Positions 12,304 through 26,900 of a DNA stretch of 64,000 bases are shown here, one piece after another. The position numbers and the translations under genes were made by a program. The DNA comes from Haliclystus octoradiatus (taxonomy: Eukaryota > Cnidaria > Staurozoa > Stauromedusae > Haliclystidae). Within the stretch, counting starts at the first letter, position 1, and every line of letters begins with the position of its first letter. Under the pieces are notes generated by a model. That model was not told where the DNA came from. It did no database searches and saw only the letters and a list, made by a program, of their open reading frames with translations. Where the stretch lies: NCBI GenBank assembly GCA_916610825.1, contig OU744451.1:17135307-17199306 (forward strand). Reading direction: 5' to 3'.

Positions 12304-12444
12304 CTGAAAACCTACTAAAAATATACTGGAATGGGATAGAGTACTGAAACCATACTGAAACTCACCAGACACTTTAATCTAGATTTTTCTCATTTTACTG
12401 AAAAACCATAGAAACGCACCAGTATGTTTACAGTAGGTTTTCAG
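12304..12444. mobile_element. MITE with 26-bp inverted repeats
   Basis: The left end ctgaaaacctactaaaaata continues to tactgg. The reverse complement of the right end is ctgaaaacctactgtaaaca continuing to tactgg. The interior is short (about 90 bp) and non-coding. Target duplication is not clear. Confidence 0.55.
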
Positions 12445-14842
12445 ATTTTCAAAATTCATAGTGCAACCTGCTCTGTTAACTCAAACTCATATAATAGTAT
12501 AGACGCATAGATAATCCTGTATTGTTTGATCTATGCACAAACACTAATCTTTTGACTGTTACTATTTTGTTTTGCTTCCATCGGTAGCTGAATACGATAT
12601 TATAACAGTAATATATAATTGAAATATGCTATTTTGTATCAAAAACATGTACCTTATACAACATATTACCTTTGATAATCAATTTAATCCATTTTCCATG
12701 TTCTAAAATCTATTTATAATCATAATACTCACACAATTTCTTGTCAATATGTTTACTAGATGAAGGTAGCTTAATCAATTTGCCTAATCGCATGTAAAAA
12801 TGCCTTAGGAACTTGGCAACCATAACGGCTGATTTTATACAAGATTAGATCCACAACAGAAAAATAATTTTATTTTTACTAAATGAGCAGCATGCAGGCA
12901 ATCTTGGTGATTTATATTCCGTCCATATTGTAATAAGTAATTAAATGAAAAACATTATTCTGAAGTTTCAAATTTAACTACCATGATACATATATATAGC
13001 TTGTAACTTCTGTACTGTGTATGTATATACGTATCATATGGACTTATAGTACTGCTAGCTACGTGAACGAATTATGCTTAATTTAATTTATTTTGAATAT
13101 CTTTCTTGTGATGATCATGTTCTCTGTTTTTCAATAATAATACATCTAATTTATATAGAAACTAACGTTTGAATCGTGTATACTACCCACCTTGTATGTA
13201 GCTTTTCTTTTTGCCAAAAGGGACCTTTTTTCGTGAACTACAAAGAGCAGCGTTTTGTTTGGATCTGAAGTAATACCTCAAGTGATTCGTTCTTTCGCAA
13301 ACATTGACCTTAGAAATCCCGTTATTATTTATTCACAATCATTAATTATGTTTAATTATCCATTTTTATTACTTCGTCTGAGCATGGGTAATTAATCGAT
13401 TTGCAATTGAAAACTTTTGTTTGACAACTGAACTAATTTTATGTAACTACCCATGCGTTATCTTATCTCCGACAAAAATAAGCCTGAGAAAATGTCACCT
13501 GTCAACGAATGTTTTGCATGGTATATAGACCCGTTTAATATATGGCAGTAAAAACTATACGGCAGTAAACCCAAGATAGCAATAATTTTCTGCTCAGTAA
13601 CGCATGGGCTGTGTTATAATTTAGACTGATTTTTTTATTATTTTCCATTGAAAAAATGCAAACGACATGGATTTTTAAAATCTGAGAATGATCAAAGTTC
13701 ATACTAAGGTACTGTACTTTAGTGATACAGAACATACATGATCTAGAAGTTGAGAAAATAGTTGAGCTTTATTTCCATTCAAGATTACGACATATAGTAG
13801 AATATTTACACCGCTAATTGCCCTATCAAAATATGCTTCAAGCTTTTAGCCTCAACCGAATAATTACAAACATTATTATTTTATCATTACAATCCTTTGT
13901 TGTTTGCAATAATATAGTAACAGGTGACATTATTTCCAGTCTACGTAGCTTCTATCGAAATGAAAACGGATATCAAATCAATCATTTCACGCCGCAATGA
14001 ACTCCTCCACAATTGGTTTATATATCCCTTAAGAAACACGTGTCTTAAATTCAAACTAAAGGCACTAAACTACTTCCCTTGTGGATTATAGATATCTCAT
14101 TAGCGATTCGTAAATGACGCTATTAACTAATAATATGACTACATGAAGCAAGTTCCCCTCTAAACGCTCTGCCTTGAGAAAATTGCAAACAGCCCGCCAA
14201 TGACGATTATTTCATGACTTGTAAACTCAGTTATAATAATTACAGGTTATTTTAATGTCCATGGGTTCTTATCGTTGACTGACCGCTATCAGTGTAATGC
14301 TGTAAAGTTTCCACTCATGGTTATCATGGATCATGGCCCCTTATACTGATCGGATCTGATTTTGAAGCGCAGAGGTTTGTCTGGCTTGCATTATTCCAGA
14401 CTATGCCTTTGTGAAGTTGATCTCTATAATTTTCAAATTTATGAGAATATTTTGCAACAAAGTATCAAATACAATTCAAGCAATCATTCATGGGTGCATG
14501 GATTTCCTGAACCAAGTAGCATTTATACGATAACCTCTATGGCGACGGTCTGAATATGTTTTTTTGCTTTTCTCGTGAAGCGATGAAGTAGATCCGCAGT
14601 TTTTGAGTATACTAAAGGAAATAGACCCGGGACTTCCAATGTGCTTTATAAACGGGGTTGTTCAAATAGAACTTTGGCAGGATGATCCCCGACCATGACA
14701 AAGAAATTTCCAAATTCAGAATTTTCAAAAAGTACCCTTTTGGTTTGAGCGTCCCGTATATCGAAAGTATGGAAGTTTTTACTCGGTCCCGTCATGTCCC
14801 GTTTCCCCAGACAATAGAAACAAATTTGAGCAGGATGAGCTG

Positions 14843-14916
14843 TAGCCTGCTCGCAGAAGCAGCGCAGAAGTACTGGAAGGTTGACGAAGGAAAACAGCAG
14901 GTCTGCACGCAGGCTA
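14843..14916. mobile_element. 74-bp MITE, TAGCCTGC family, 9-bp target duplication
   Basis: The element runs from tagcctgctcgcagaa to gtctgcacgcaggcta; the ends are inverted repeats. It is bounded by gatgagctg on the left (14834-14842) and gataagctg on the right (14917-14925), a 9-bp target duplication with one difference. It inserted about 60 bp upstream of the WDR89 start codon, so it lies in the promoter or 5' leader. Related copies lie at 34706 and 63209. Confidence 0.7.
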
Positions 14917-14977
14917 GATAAGCTGTGAAGCAATCTTGACTCGCCCCACTTTTCTTTCATCGTGGTTGTCAATAAAC

Positions 14978-17900
14978 ATGGTGGATTCAGGCCAGCTTAA
15001 ACTTTCAAGATCTGCCGCTCTTTCTCTCTCTAGTGATGCACATTACGTTCTCAAACTTGCATATTCACATGAAAGGTAAGCACAACAATACATCTTAAGA
15101 TTGCATATCATTATTGATTATGTAGCTCATAAGTTTGCAATCCGAATTGTTTGTTTGTGACATTGATGACCCGGGATTGATATTAAATGCTGATAAACTT
15201 TATTTAATAATAAATTCTCGCATTCTACTACTCTATCAGAGATATTATAGTTGCCAGCTAGGGCATGTTTGACAGAATAACGAGATATCTATGTAAGTTA
15301 ATAAAATAGAGAATAAATAGGTATAGATTGATAAAATGTAAAATATTAGATTTATATTGAAATAAAACCATGTAGGCCTAGCTACAAAAATAAAACTATA
15401 GATTATATATACATTGTCTTGATCGTGGCTTTATATTGAATGTGAATTTAGAATACTTTACTGTTTCTCTTTTACGCCTTTTACTAATGTATAATCGATT
15501 TGTTATTTATAAATTTATCATAATAGGGTTAGGCATATCATAGTCATAGTGGTAGTAAATTTATAGTGGTATAGATAGTCACATTATAGGAATGTGCCTC
15601 TTAATTAATATGCCCAACATATTTGCTACACAAATCACGGCCAGACATAGCTGACAAAGAAACTTGTGTAAGATTATATACCAATAAATAGACAACTTTA
15701 ATATTAACTTTACTTTTATTCTTACTATCAAATTACTTATCTTCCTTCTTCTCTCTCTTTTTCTCATCTCGCACTTCCTGCCTCACCTCTCTCTACCATA
15801 TTTACCTTTACAAATTAGAAATAATACAATATACAATACAACAATACTTTGTCTTTACAATACAATTATATAATAGACTCCTCCCAGATGTCTACATCTA
15901 TAAATACAATAAGGACTGGATTATACAGCGCGCTTTCGAGCGTGCAGTGCTTTCGTTTACAGTAAATTGAAAGTTGGCTCGCCTCAAGCGCGTCTGTCTA
16001 ACTAGACACAGCTCACTGTCATTAGCACGGCGCGCTCCATATCGAAAGCTTGTCTTGGTGGAGCGCGCTTTCACATGAAGGTAAACTTTCATTTCACATT
16101 CCCAAGGATTCCTCTGACCATATTTGGAAAACCAAGGGGCCAGCGATTACTTCTTTGCCCTTTGTTGTGTCCACATCTTTCTTCGTCAGTTATCAATGCA
16201 CAGCAGTATCATGTCGACTTTCGTAGATAACTTCTGTGGTGGCTGCAATATTGGAACAGGCTTTATTTGCATTAATTGTCTTGCGTCAACCTATCTAAGT
16301 TGTTCAACTCCTGAGCCAGATGAAGAAACAATAGGCTATATGAAGTTGATAAATTGACTGGCTGTTGTAGAGATTGCTTGGATGAATGCAGCGAACCAAA
16401 GGTATGCATAAAATATGATTAAACGCCATATATATTTGTTATCACAGAACACGATCTGATATTGAATGTTCAGATTTAACTACATGTGCCTGGTTGAAAA
16501 TAATGAAAAACGGGTGTCTCATTTATGCAAAAAAAATCTAACCTTGTGCTCTTAATTAATGGGATATAATGAACCAGGTAGACAATCATTGACGTAGCCC
16601 ATATATTGTTTCTATAACTTGAATTGAATGTTTGATTATATTGATGGATTACACGTTAGGTAACATTAATGCGAAAAACATTTCAAGAGTTTCTATGCAA
16701 TCAATTTATGTTTAATTATTCTATTCTAGTGGACCTATTTGTCAAACTCATAATGGATCAAATGATGACAGTGACAATGATGATGAAGAATCATCTGGGA
16801 GATTATGGAAAAAGTCTATTTTAAAAGATTGGGTAGACATCATCGTCGGAGATGAAGATGCAAAATACATTCATCTTCACCAACAATAAAGCACAGAAAA
16901 ACGCGTCTGCCTAGAAAAGAGTTTTAAGCAAGCTTGCAGAGAGACGCTCAGAAAAAAAACCTACCAGAATGTAATGTAACTGTCAATCAAACAAGGAATA
17001 AATTTAAAAAGCTAAAATTTCCATCTGTAAAGAGATTGCTCTGACAATCAAAACAAAGTCAGGGATAACAAAAATCAAGACAGATCGAAAATATGGCAAG
17101 TGGTTTGATCTATTATATTCCTTGGTTAAATCACAAGATTTGGTAGCCTACAACCAGAACAAGCCATAGAGCCTTCAGCCATGTTTGGACAAACACCATC
17201 ACAGTCTTCGGCATCTGATTCATTTTTTCATCTTCACACGGATCTGAAATGGAAAATGACAGTCAACAAAATGAGCAAAGTAGTACCGAAGCACCTACCA
17301 CCCCACGATTTGCACCAACTAGTGGGCAAAGAAGAGGACATTAAATGACAGAGTTGATGATATATACAAGGTTATAAAAGACATCCTGGAAGACGACAAT
17401 TTCAATGAATTGATTGAGTATCAGAAAGAGTCAGACGAAAAGATAATGCAGCATTAAGTGAGATTGATGCAAATGATAATGAACCAAGAACATTCATCAA
17501 CTCCTGCATCAATCAATACTAGAGTCAAACATATCAAACTCAAATGCCTTCACCTTTTCATTTGCCTCAGAACAGACGCATGGCAGCATCACAGCCTATC
17601 CCAGCAAGCTTTTCCAATCAACATCAAGAACACAACAATGAAAATTGGGGAACTTATATGTTCCCTACTCACTCTAGCATGCCAACATCATTGGATTTAA
17701 ATTAGTTATACATCAAGATATATTGAAAATGTTTTTTAAATAAATACTTACGTTTTACTGTTGATTTTTATTGTGTAGATTTTATGTACAGATATATAGT
17801 CGTAAATAGGGCAATGGCACTTGTGTAGCCAAAGCTTCATACTCAGAAAATAATGCATTCATTTGATCTAAAAGCAAGATAATAAAATATATAACAGCAT

Positions 17901-20900
17901 AGAATACGTGTGAACAAAAGCTGTAATTTCATAGAAGCTGGTATAAAAGCTCATTCATACCTTGCCTGCATGAATATTGCCGTCTGCAATGAAGGAAGTC
18001 TCAAAAAGGACCGGTTTTAAATGTCTCCTCAAGAACCATATGATGAAATGATAAAACTTTATTTAATTAACTCTATATTTTTTATTTTGTAAATACTAAA
18101 ATTTACCCCTTATCTTTGTTAATGTTTTATTTCCTATTTATATATATATATGTATGTTGTAATGTATAGCCTAATCAGTCCTTTGAAAAAAAGTTATGTA
18201 TAACTTAAAGGTTTCTGAATAAATGATGATGATGATTATTACAGCGGGATTCAGATGAATTGAGATGATTGGATAGAGGACTGTATAGTGAAATTTTGAA
18301 CTATCCCGTGTAATAGAATGACTGTCAATTTACTTGTCTGATATAGGTTTGAATCAACATAAATAACTGTACTTACAGACACTTCAGTGAGACATGAAAT
18401 ACACCACTTTATGAATGTTCCGATGATATATTTCGTTGTATGATAAATAATTATAACAATAATTATAAAGATGATAATGTATCTGTCTTATATAGAGTAC
18501 ATTGTGAACATTGATTAGTAGTATAAAAATAAATATATTTATATAAAAGTTATATGCCTAAGGTATAATGTTAATGTGGTTTTGCGCGTGTATACAAAAC
18601 GTGTTCTATTTTAAATATTACTCTACCAATATTTTTATGTTGTAATTAAGTTATCTATGTTGGCAATATTTGAATGTAAATGTGAATATAAATTTAACTA
18701 ATGATTATAATAAAAACATAATATGTCTGCAAGGTTGTGTATAATAATAAAGTTAATATAATAAAGAATGCTAATAAATTGCACGAGGACGAAGTTAACA
18801 ATGATGATTAGTATAATATAGGGGTTAAATTGTATGTATGTATGTATGTATGTATTTTGTAGCACAATGGCTAACAGGCAAATAAACAAAGGAGGATATT
18901 TTTAAATGTATCCTCACTTACATGTGACCTTTAAAAAAAAAGTATATATATATAAAGAAAACTATGTTATCAGAAATAATTAACAGGCAAACGAAAAGTT
19001 ACAGAACTGTGATAAATAAGTTTAAATTTGAATGTTTGTAAAGAACTAGACGATATAACTTCTTCAGGAAGAGAGTTCCATGGCTTGATTATTCTATTTG
19101 CAAAGTAATGTTTGCAACAGTCATAGTTAAATGATTTAGTTGGGTACAGCGTCAGTGAATGTCCACGCAAGGAATATTTGGAATGTTTAATAGTGAAAAA
19201 TTCATCTGGAGCCAAATCAATCAAGTTTTTCAAAATTCTAAAGACCATGTGAAGATCAAACTTAAGGCGGCGTAATTCTAGAGACTCAAGGTTGAGGTAG
19301 GCAAGATGATCTACATAGGGCTTGTAAGAATTATTTTTCAAACAAACATATCTTGTGAAAGAGCGCTGAACATTTTCTAAAATATTTATGTCCTTGATGA
19401 GATAGGGATTCCAGACTGGCGTAGATGACTCAAGCATTGGTCTGACGTATGTTGTGAACGCTTTCACTAACAGCTCCGGGTTATTTGAGGAAAAGCATTT
19501 CTTGATTAGGAAAGAACGGTTTTTTGCTTTAGCGGCTATCATGGAACAGTGTTCTGTGAACTTTAGATCTGCAGTTAGTAGGATTCCAAGATCTTTCACA
19601 GAAGATGAACGTGATAATGCCTTTCCATCTAACTGATACGCAGCATCCGAAATAGATGATTTCCCAAATGAAAGTACTGAGCATTTCTCTTGGGCAATTT
19701 TGAGTTGCCAGCGTTCTGCCCAGGAGGAGAGGTTTTCAAGTGTAGAATGTAGAGGAGTACTGTCAGTGGTAAATCTTTTAAACGAAATCTTAGCATCATC
19801 AGCAAAGAGTTTTATACCACAGTTGAGTTCCAAGCAGCTTACAATGTCATTTATATAGACAATAAAAAGAAAACTGAACCCTGAGGTACACCACTTATTA
19901 CAGGGAGGATTCCCGATGTTGAATCCCCGACAGCTACCTGTTGGGTGCGACCAGTCAAAAAAGATTTTATCCATTTTAAAAGTTCATAGTTAATGCCATA
20001 TCCCTTCAATTTTAATATTAATTTACTATGACAGACAGTGTCAAAAGCCTTGCTAAAATCAATGTAAACTGTATCGACCTTCATACGCTCATTTACAGCA
20101 GCATACCACTGGTTTAAAGCAGCTAATAATTGCGTACATGTTGAACGCCGAGAAATAAAGCCAAACTGTTCTTTAGTGATTAAATTATGAGCTTTGAGAT
20201 ACTTTAGAATGTCTGGTCGCCATAACAGACTCCATAACTTTGCAAATAACTGAAGTTAGTGATATCGGTCGATAATTTACTGCTAATCTGGAAGGTCCTT
20301 TCTTGTAAATGGGGCTGACAATAGCTGTTTTCCATACAGCAGGAAGAGTAGCAGATTTCAAAGATATTTCAAATAACATTGCGAGTGGTATGGCAATTTC
20401 ATTTGCTATTGATTTTAAGAACAACGCAGGGTAGGAATCTGGCGTTCTTGATGTTTTTGAAGGTAGATTTTTGATGGCGTTCATAACTTTACTATAAGAA
20501 AACTCAATAAAGTTCAATTGTGTATTGGATTCAACTTTCTTTTCAAACGGTGGGATAACACCATTGTCTACAGTAAAAACACTTGCAAATTGATTATTCA
20601 GAATAGTTGATTTGATTGAATTGTCATCAGTAAGGGATCCATCTGGACATTGAAGTGATGGGATTTTAGGATGTGAGTTCAATTTTTGATTTACAAATGA
20701 ATAGAATTTTTTCACCGAATCAGCTTCAACAACCTCATTTTCAAGTTGAAGATGAAATTCTTTGACCGCTAATGCATATATCTTGGCAGCGCTATTATAG
20801 CTCGACTTTAAAGATGGATTTTCTTTTGATAAATGATATAGTTGACGCTTTTTTTCTGCAAGGTGACGAATATGCTTAGGGTAACCAGGGTATTTCCTTA

Positions 20901-23900
20901 CCCTACCACATTTATATTTTGGAACTAAATTATCATCATAAATAATACTATCAAAAACAGAGCACAACTTTAGCCAGTATTGTTCAACATTGATGCAGTT
21001 AGAAAATAACGAGTTCCAATTTATTGAAGACAAAACACGATATATTTCTTGATAATTTGCTTTTCTGAAGTTAGGAGTCTTAAATCTTTTGATAGGATTA
21101 TAATGTGTACAATTTTGAATATCAAGATCAATCTCAATCATTGAGTGATCGCAGCTTGGAGTGAATTGTTCTATAACTGATGAATTTAAAACTGTAGTAG
21201 GACGATTTGAAATGAATAGATCAAGTGTGGATGTACCATGTGTAGGTTCAGTTATTAGCTGTGTGAGACCATTGCGACATATACAATCTACAAAATTATT
21301 GTGAGCAGTGTTGCCTTTACTAAGAGGTACTGTCCAATCAATAAGTGGTAAATTGAAGTCACCTGTCATATAAAATGGAAAAGTTGCGGATACTTCAGAC
21401 TCAATAGATTGACAGAGATTGATATTTTCTTGCAAGTTCAAGGCAGATGATGGAGGACTATAAATACACACAATTCTGCAAGTCTTTTGTTTTGCAGGAC
21501 CAATATCAATAATGATATGTTCGGTGTTATAAGTATGAGGAGTAACAATGCTAAAATCAATTTTGTTTTTGAGAAAGATAGCTACACCACCGCCAGTTTT
21601 ATTTTCACGATCGGATCGTACGACGACATAATCAGAGTCATTCAAAAGGAGACTGTCTGGAATTCGAGATGAAAGCCATGTTTCAGTGATAGTGATGATA
21701 TCATATTGGTTTGATAGTAAAAGCATATGTAATTCGGCTAATTTGTTGACCAATGAGCGAGAATTAAATGAAAGCAAGCGTAGAGGAGTGACTGAATTAG
21801 AAGATAAGTTGCTTGTGTTGCCATTGTTATCTTCTGTAGATGTAGATTGCTGAGTACAACTATTTATTGACGTATTTGGAATATCTATATTAGTAGAAGC
21901 ATCGAAATGATTTAAGGAATCGTGTGTGAAACAGGAGTTTTCATTTGTAAAGCTGGAAGGTGTTCTAGTAATGACATAAAGCGATTCATTTGCTGGCATA
22001 GTAATGCGATTCTTGTATTCTGTTGATGAATTTCTTCCTGCCACGGTGGGATTGGTGGTTGAGGGGGATATCCCAAAAAATGTTGCTTAGAAGTTGGATG
22101 AGTTGAAAATTCTGAAGAGTTGTCAACTGCATTGTGAATTCCAGACCAAGTAGGACTTGGGATTACCTCCTGTAACCTTGGAGGAACTAGTTGTGGTGGA
22201 GTAGGCTGCAATTTACGATTTGTCCCACGCAGATGGTAAATTTAAAGGGGGCATATCATATGAGCAGCTACATTAATTATTGGGTTCACAATAAATTATG
22301 TTTCAACTTTGCATGCATGAATATAATAAAGGGGTGATATCTAAAAGGGGCATCTCATAAGAACAGCTACATTGATTATTGGGTTAACAATGGATTATGC
22401 TTCAACCTTGCCAGTATGAGTATAATAAAAGGGTTAAGCTTAAAATGGGCATATTATAAGAGCAGCTACATTGAGTATTAGGGGCTAGAATAACTGCCAT
22501 GATTTTCTACAAATATTAATATTGAAGACTTTCAAGTAGTTGGAACTTGGAACAGTCAAAAGTTATTTAAAACTCAAACCATTTAATAAACATAACAAGA
22601 ATAAAACGGAATGAAATAAACTAAAAAGGGGAGATAAACTTTGAATAATCAAAGCAATCATTCTAATCTGCCTTCATGTTCCAGATAAGCAGTTCACTCA
22701 TCCCAAAACTTTTTCATAAAATAATTCCTGATGTCAGTTAAACTTTTACAGCTGGCCTGAGTGCACGTTTCACTGCTTGTCATATCCAACGAGTTTCTAA
22801 TCTCAGCTTGGCTTTGTTGACCCTCTCTCATACCATTGGCCAGGTAGCTGGTCATCTTTCTCTATACATATATTGTGAAGAACCATACAAGCCAGTGTGT
22901 ACATCTTGACTTGGAAGTAGCCACCTTCATTTTTCTACCCAATACACGCCAGCAGCCCTTCAACCTGCCAAAAGCACGTTAAGCACCTTTCGCAACCATT
23001 CTAGATCTGGACAATCGATAATTGAAATATCTTTCTTTCCGGGACAACTTGTCATAAATTGTAAATGGTTTTAATATACACCCATTCATGGCCAATCCAA
23101 AACAGAATCTGCCAAAATCATTGGTGGTATTTCATGACCTCCTTCTTTGTGGTATAGATTTGGAATGATGGTGCCAGCTTTCAATTTATTCCATAACAAA
23201 GTTGACAGAAATATTATGGAGTGGTGGTTATTTCCAGGATAACCACAACTTCCCCACACAAATCGATACCTGGAGTTGACCAAGGCCATCAATGCTTGAA
23301 TAAAAATTCTTAAAATTGTGGTATTCCTTGGCCGACTCTGCGCTACCAAGGGGGGTGGCATTTTATTGGGATATCACATCCATCAAGGGCAGACCAAGCA
23401 CAAGGGAATTGCCAATCATGCTCCATCGAAGACACACCCTCTTTCAGCCTGTTTTCATTAGATGGAAACAATTAAAGAGTCAACACTTTATGTCCATAGA
23501 GCAGTTACAATTGCCATATTAACTGTGTGTACAGGGTCCGATAAAAAATTTTGCCTTCCGTGATCCAAAGATTTTGCAAGTGAAACCTTCGGATTTTTTC
23601 CCGGACATATGATGAACTATTTTATATCAATTATCAGAACAAGGCGGTCTGCTATTGATTTCATTGTCGACGCTCCATCCTGTTTAAACTTGAACTCGTA
23701 TAGAAATTATTTCAGAACTTAATGTAAACGTAAACAAGCACTGATTATCGATTTGTGAATAGACAAATTGTCTTATAAGGAAAAGTTAATTCTTGGCTGC
23801 CTTCGGATTTCAGCTCAGCCTTTCGCGATCTAGGATCGCAGGATCGCAACTTTTATCAAGCCCTGTGTGTGTACAATAGATGACACCACAGACACACCAA

Positions 23901-26900
23901 TCCCAGCCATTTCTGCAATGGTATAGAAGTAGTCACCTCTACCAAGTCTGTAAAATAATAACCCTAACCGAAATGCTGGTGATATTGTCTCCTCGATCAC
24001 CAGGGGCAGATCCAGGAAATATCGTGACTGACTCAAAAGGAGGCAAAGTCGCCGGGAAAAGCCCCACGAATTAAGGGGTTCTGGGGCATGCTCCTCAGGA
24101 ACATTTTTGGAAATTATATATTTTCAAGCTCTCTAACTGCAGTTTAAAATTAGAACTTTTACTTCAAATACACATGAGAAAAACTTTTTAGAATCACAAA
24201 TTTAAAAATAACTATCTTAGATATCTTATTAAAACTTCAATGTTTTCAAAATCAATTGAAATTGATATGGGTAATATCAAACTCGGAATTGATAAATTAC
24301 TCAGATCCGCATAATGAGGTGCTAGTCCGTAATGCAAATAAAGAAAGTAAGAAACAGAGAGCTTCAGATTAACTATTGATACAATATAATTGTTTAATTG
24401 ATTACTAGTATATCATAAAAAATATAATAATGCCATTATTCCAATATTAGCTTCCCACCTGATGTGGTACTGACAGAAGACCCCGCGTGAAGGCCCTTGG
24501 ATGTCTTCCGGGGAAGGCAGATAAGGACAAAATATAAAAATCTTATTTGAGATTATATTATTTTATCAATATACAATATTCAACATTTGATCAGATTGGA
24601 TACATAAAAAATGAATATGTAAACCTATGAGTAAAGATCAAAAGAAAAATGTTAAAATAAAATAAAGTATCACCTATCAAAAATATTACATCGGCCTACA
24701 ATCTTCAATCATAAAGTTAAATAGAAACAAAATAGAAACAAAACCAAATAGAATAAAAGGACTTGCTAATTTCTTTCTTGTTGATATTATTTGTAGCAGT
24801 AGGCTATACACAAGCAAATATGTTGATGCATCTTGAATAATTAAGTGGTGTGATAGTTGGCAGTTTATGATAGCATTCATTTCATTTTGAGTAGTTAGAT
24901 AGATAGATATTTATTTCAATCAATGTAACGAGGTATATAAATACAAAGTGAAATTTACAGGTTTTCTAATTTACAGTGATTGTGGTCATCCCTTAAGCAT
25001 GAAAGCTTGTTTATTGGGAGACAAAAATTATTTATATTTCAATTATCTGGCTATGAATTAGATATGCATTGAAAAGAAAAGTAAGAATAAGAATAGGATT
25101 AGAAATAATAAAAAATAAAGAAGGTAATACAGTATTCAATTATATGTAAGGAAACATCGAAATGTGTTGACTGGTTGATAGAAAAAATAAAATATATAAG
25201 TAATTAATGAAAGCTAAGTAGTGAGTTGTTGGCATACGTAGCAGTCCGTTATTGTACAAGTCGTGGTATATGTATCATGTAAAGACTTTTGGATAAAAAT
25301 CCTAAAGCTTGCTGTTGTTGGTTCAAACTTAAGGATTGACTTTTGGAAGTTCCATAGTACAGGAAGTCTGTGGCTAGGGAGGTGCTGAAGGAAAGTGCTC
25401 TTAGCAAAAGGTACGAAAAAAGTATTGCCTCTGCGAGTTTTGTTATCAATGAAATTGAAAATTGTGTTCGTGGTTTCAGCTGATTTTGCAGACAAGGTTT
25501 TGTGAAGAAAGGTTAATGATTTCAATATGTAGAGATCATGAAACTTCAAGATATTTAAAGCCTTGAGCAATGGCTCAGTGTTAGTTAGTGGTTTACAATT
25601 AACTATTATCCTTACACACTTTTTGTGTAATGTATTAAGTTTCCTGCAATTTGAGGAATGACCCCAAATAGGTAAGCCGTATTCGATGTGGGGTTTAACA
25701 ATTGAGGAATAAATTTGGGCTTTATGTTTTTTGGATAAAAAGTTTTTTAGTTTGATCAGGGTGTAACATAGGGATCGAATCTTTTTACATACATAATCCA
25801 CATGGATTTTCCAATTTAATTTTTCTCCCATCATCAGACCTAAAAATTTTACATGTTTCTCTTTTTGATTGTGACCACATCTTTCAATCAAGGTATGGTT
25901 TATTTGAATTTTAATGTCAGTGTGTGGTTGGTTGAAAAGAATAAATTTGGTTTTAGCCTCATGTAATGTGAGTTGATTAGCATTGAACGATTTAGAGATA
26001 ACATTCAGGTCTGCATTTACTTTCTCTTAGAGAATAATTGGGTTGTTATCAGACCATTGCAAAGTTGTGTCATCAGCAAAAAGGTTGACATTGAATTTAG
26101 TGGAGGATGGTAAATCGTTGATAAAAATTAAAAAGAGAAGAAGCCCCATTATGCTTCCTTGCGGGACACCACAAGTGACAGTTGCAGGCGAAGATAGATT
26201 ATCATTTAAGGATACAATTTGATTTCTGTTTGACAAATAATTAGTAAACCAAACTAATGCGTGGCTAGAAATTCCATAGTGAGATAATTTAGCTAATAGA
26301 ATGTTGTGATTAACAGTGTCAAATGCCTTTTTGAGATCAATAAATATGGCAATATGATATTTATCATTTGGGTTTGAAAAAATGTTATGTAAAAAATTTA
26401 AAAAGCAATCGGTTGTTTCGTAGAATTTTCGAAAACCAAATTGGAATTTAGTAAGGAAACATTCTTGGAAATAATAATATAATTGGTTGTAAGCGACACG
26501 TTCTAAAATTTTTGAAAAGGTAGAAATGATTGAAATTGGCCTGTAATTGGATAGTAAATGAGGGTCTCCCTTTTTAAAAAGAGGTAAGATTTTTGCAAGT
26601 TTGTAATTTTGAGGAAAGAAGCCTGTTGTTAAGGAGAGGTTTATGAGGTAGGTTAACGGAGAGATAATTTCATGGTATATATATTTCAGACATGAGCTTG
26701 AGACAAAGTCAAAAGCAGAACTTGCCTTGTTTTGTAGTTTGCCAATTACCATTTCTACAGTAATCTGAGAAGCTGGTTTGAAAATAAAAGATTTGTCATC
26801 ATTTGGAGGTAAAAAAAGTTTGAAATCATCATTGGATTGGAAATGATGTGCAAGATTTTGACCAACATTTATAAAATAATCATTGAAAGCATTAGCAATG

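Larger units (their letters stand above)
11766..14842. other. Intergenic region before WDR89
   Basis: Apart from the hairpin at 11881 and the MITE at 12304 I see AT-rich sequence without supported genes. It probably holds upstream exons of the minus-strand coiled-coil gene, since exon A at 11765 starts behind a splice acceptor, but I could not identify them. A minus-strand open frame at 14646-14835 (containing GKRDMTGPSKNFHTFDIRDA) stays open for about 60 codons. It runs into a MITE, so it is not supported as a gene. Confidence 0.35.
18831..22238 (-). mobile_element. CR1/L2-type LINE, 5'-truncated
   Basis: Minus-strand non-LTR retrotransposon. In order it holds the C-terminal end of ORF1, an apurinic-type endonuclease, a reverse transcriptase, a 3' UTR of about 110 bp and a (CATA)n tail at 18831-18855. 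An endonuclease of the AP type with a single long ORF2 and a microsatellite tail fits the CR1/L2/Jockey group; the exact clade needs a tree. The 5' end stops near 22238 within ORF1, as expected for target-primed reverse transcription that fell off early. It lies antisense in WDR89 intron 1 and may have split an older Harbinger element. Confidence 0.8.

Noticed and set aside
14646-14972. Minus-strand 108-codon frame ending just before the WDR89 start
   Set aside because: It runs through the 74-bp MITE at 14843, so its frame is a composite of promoter and transposon sequence.
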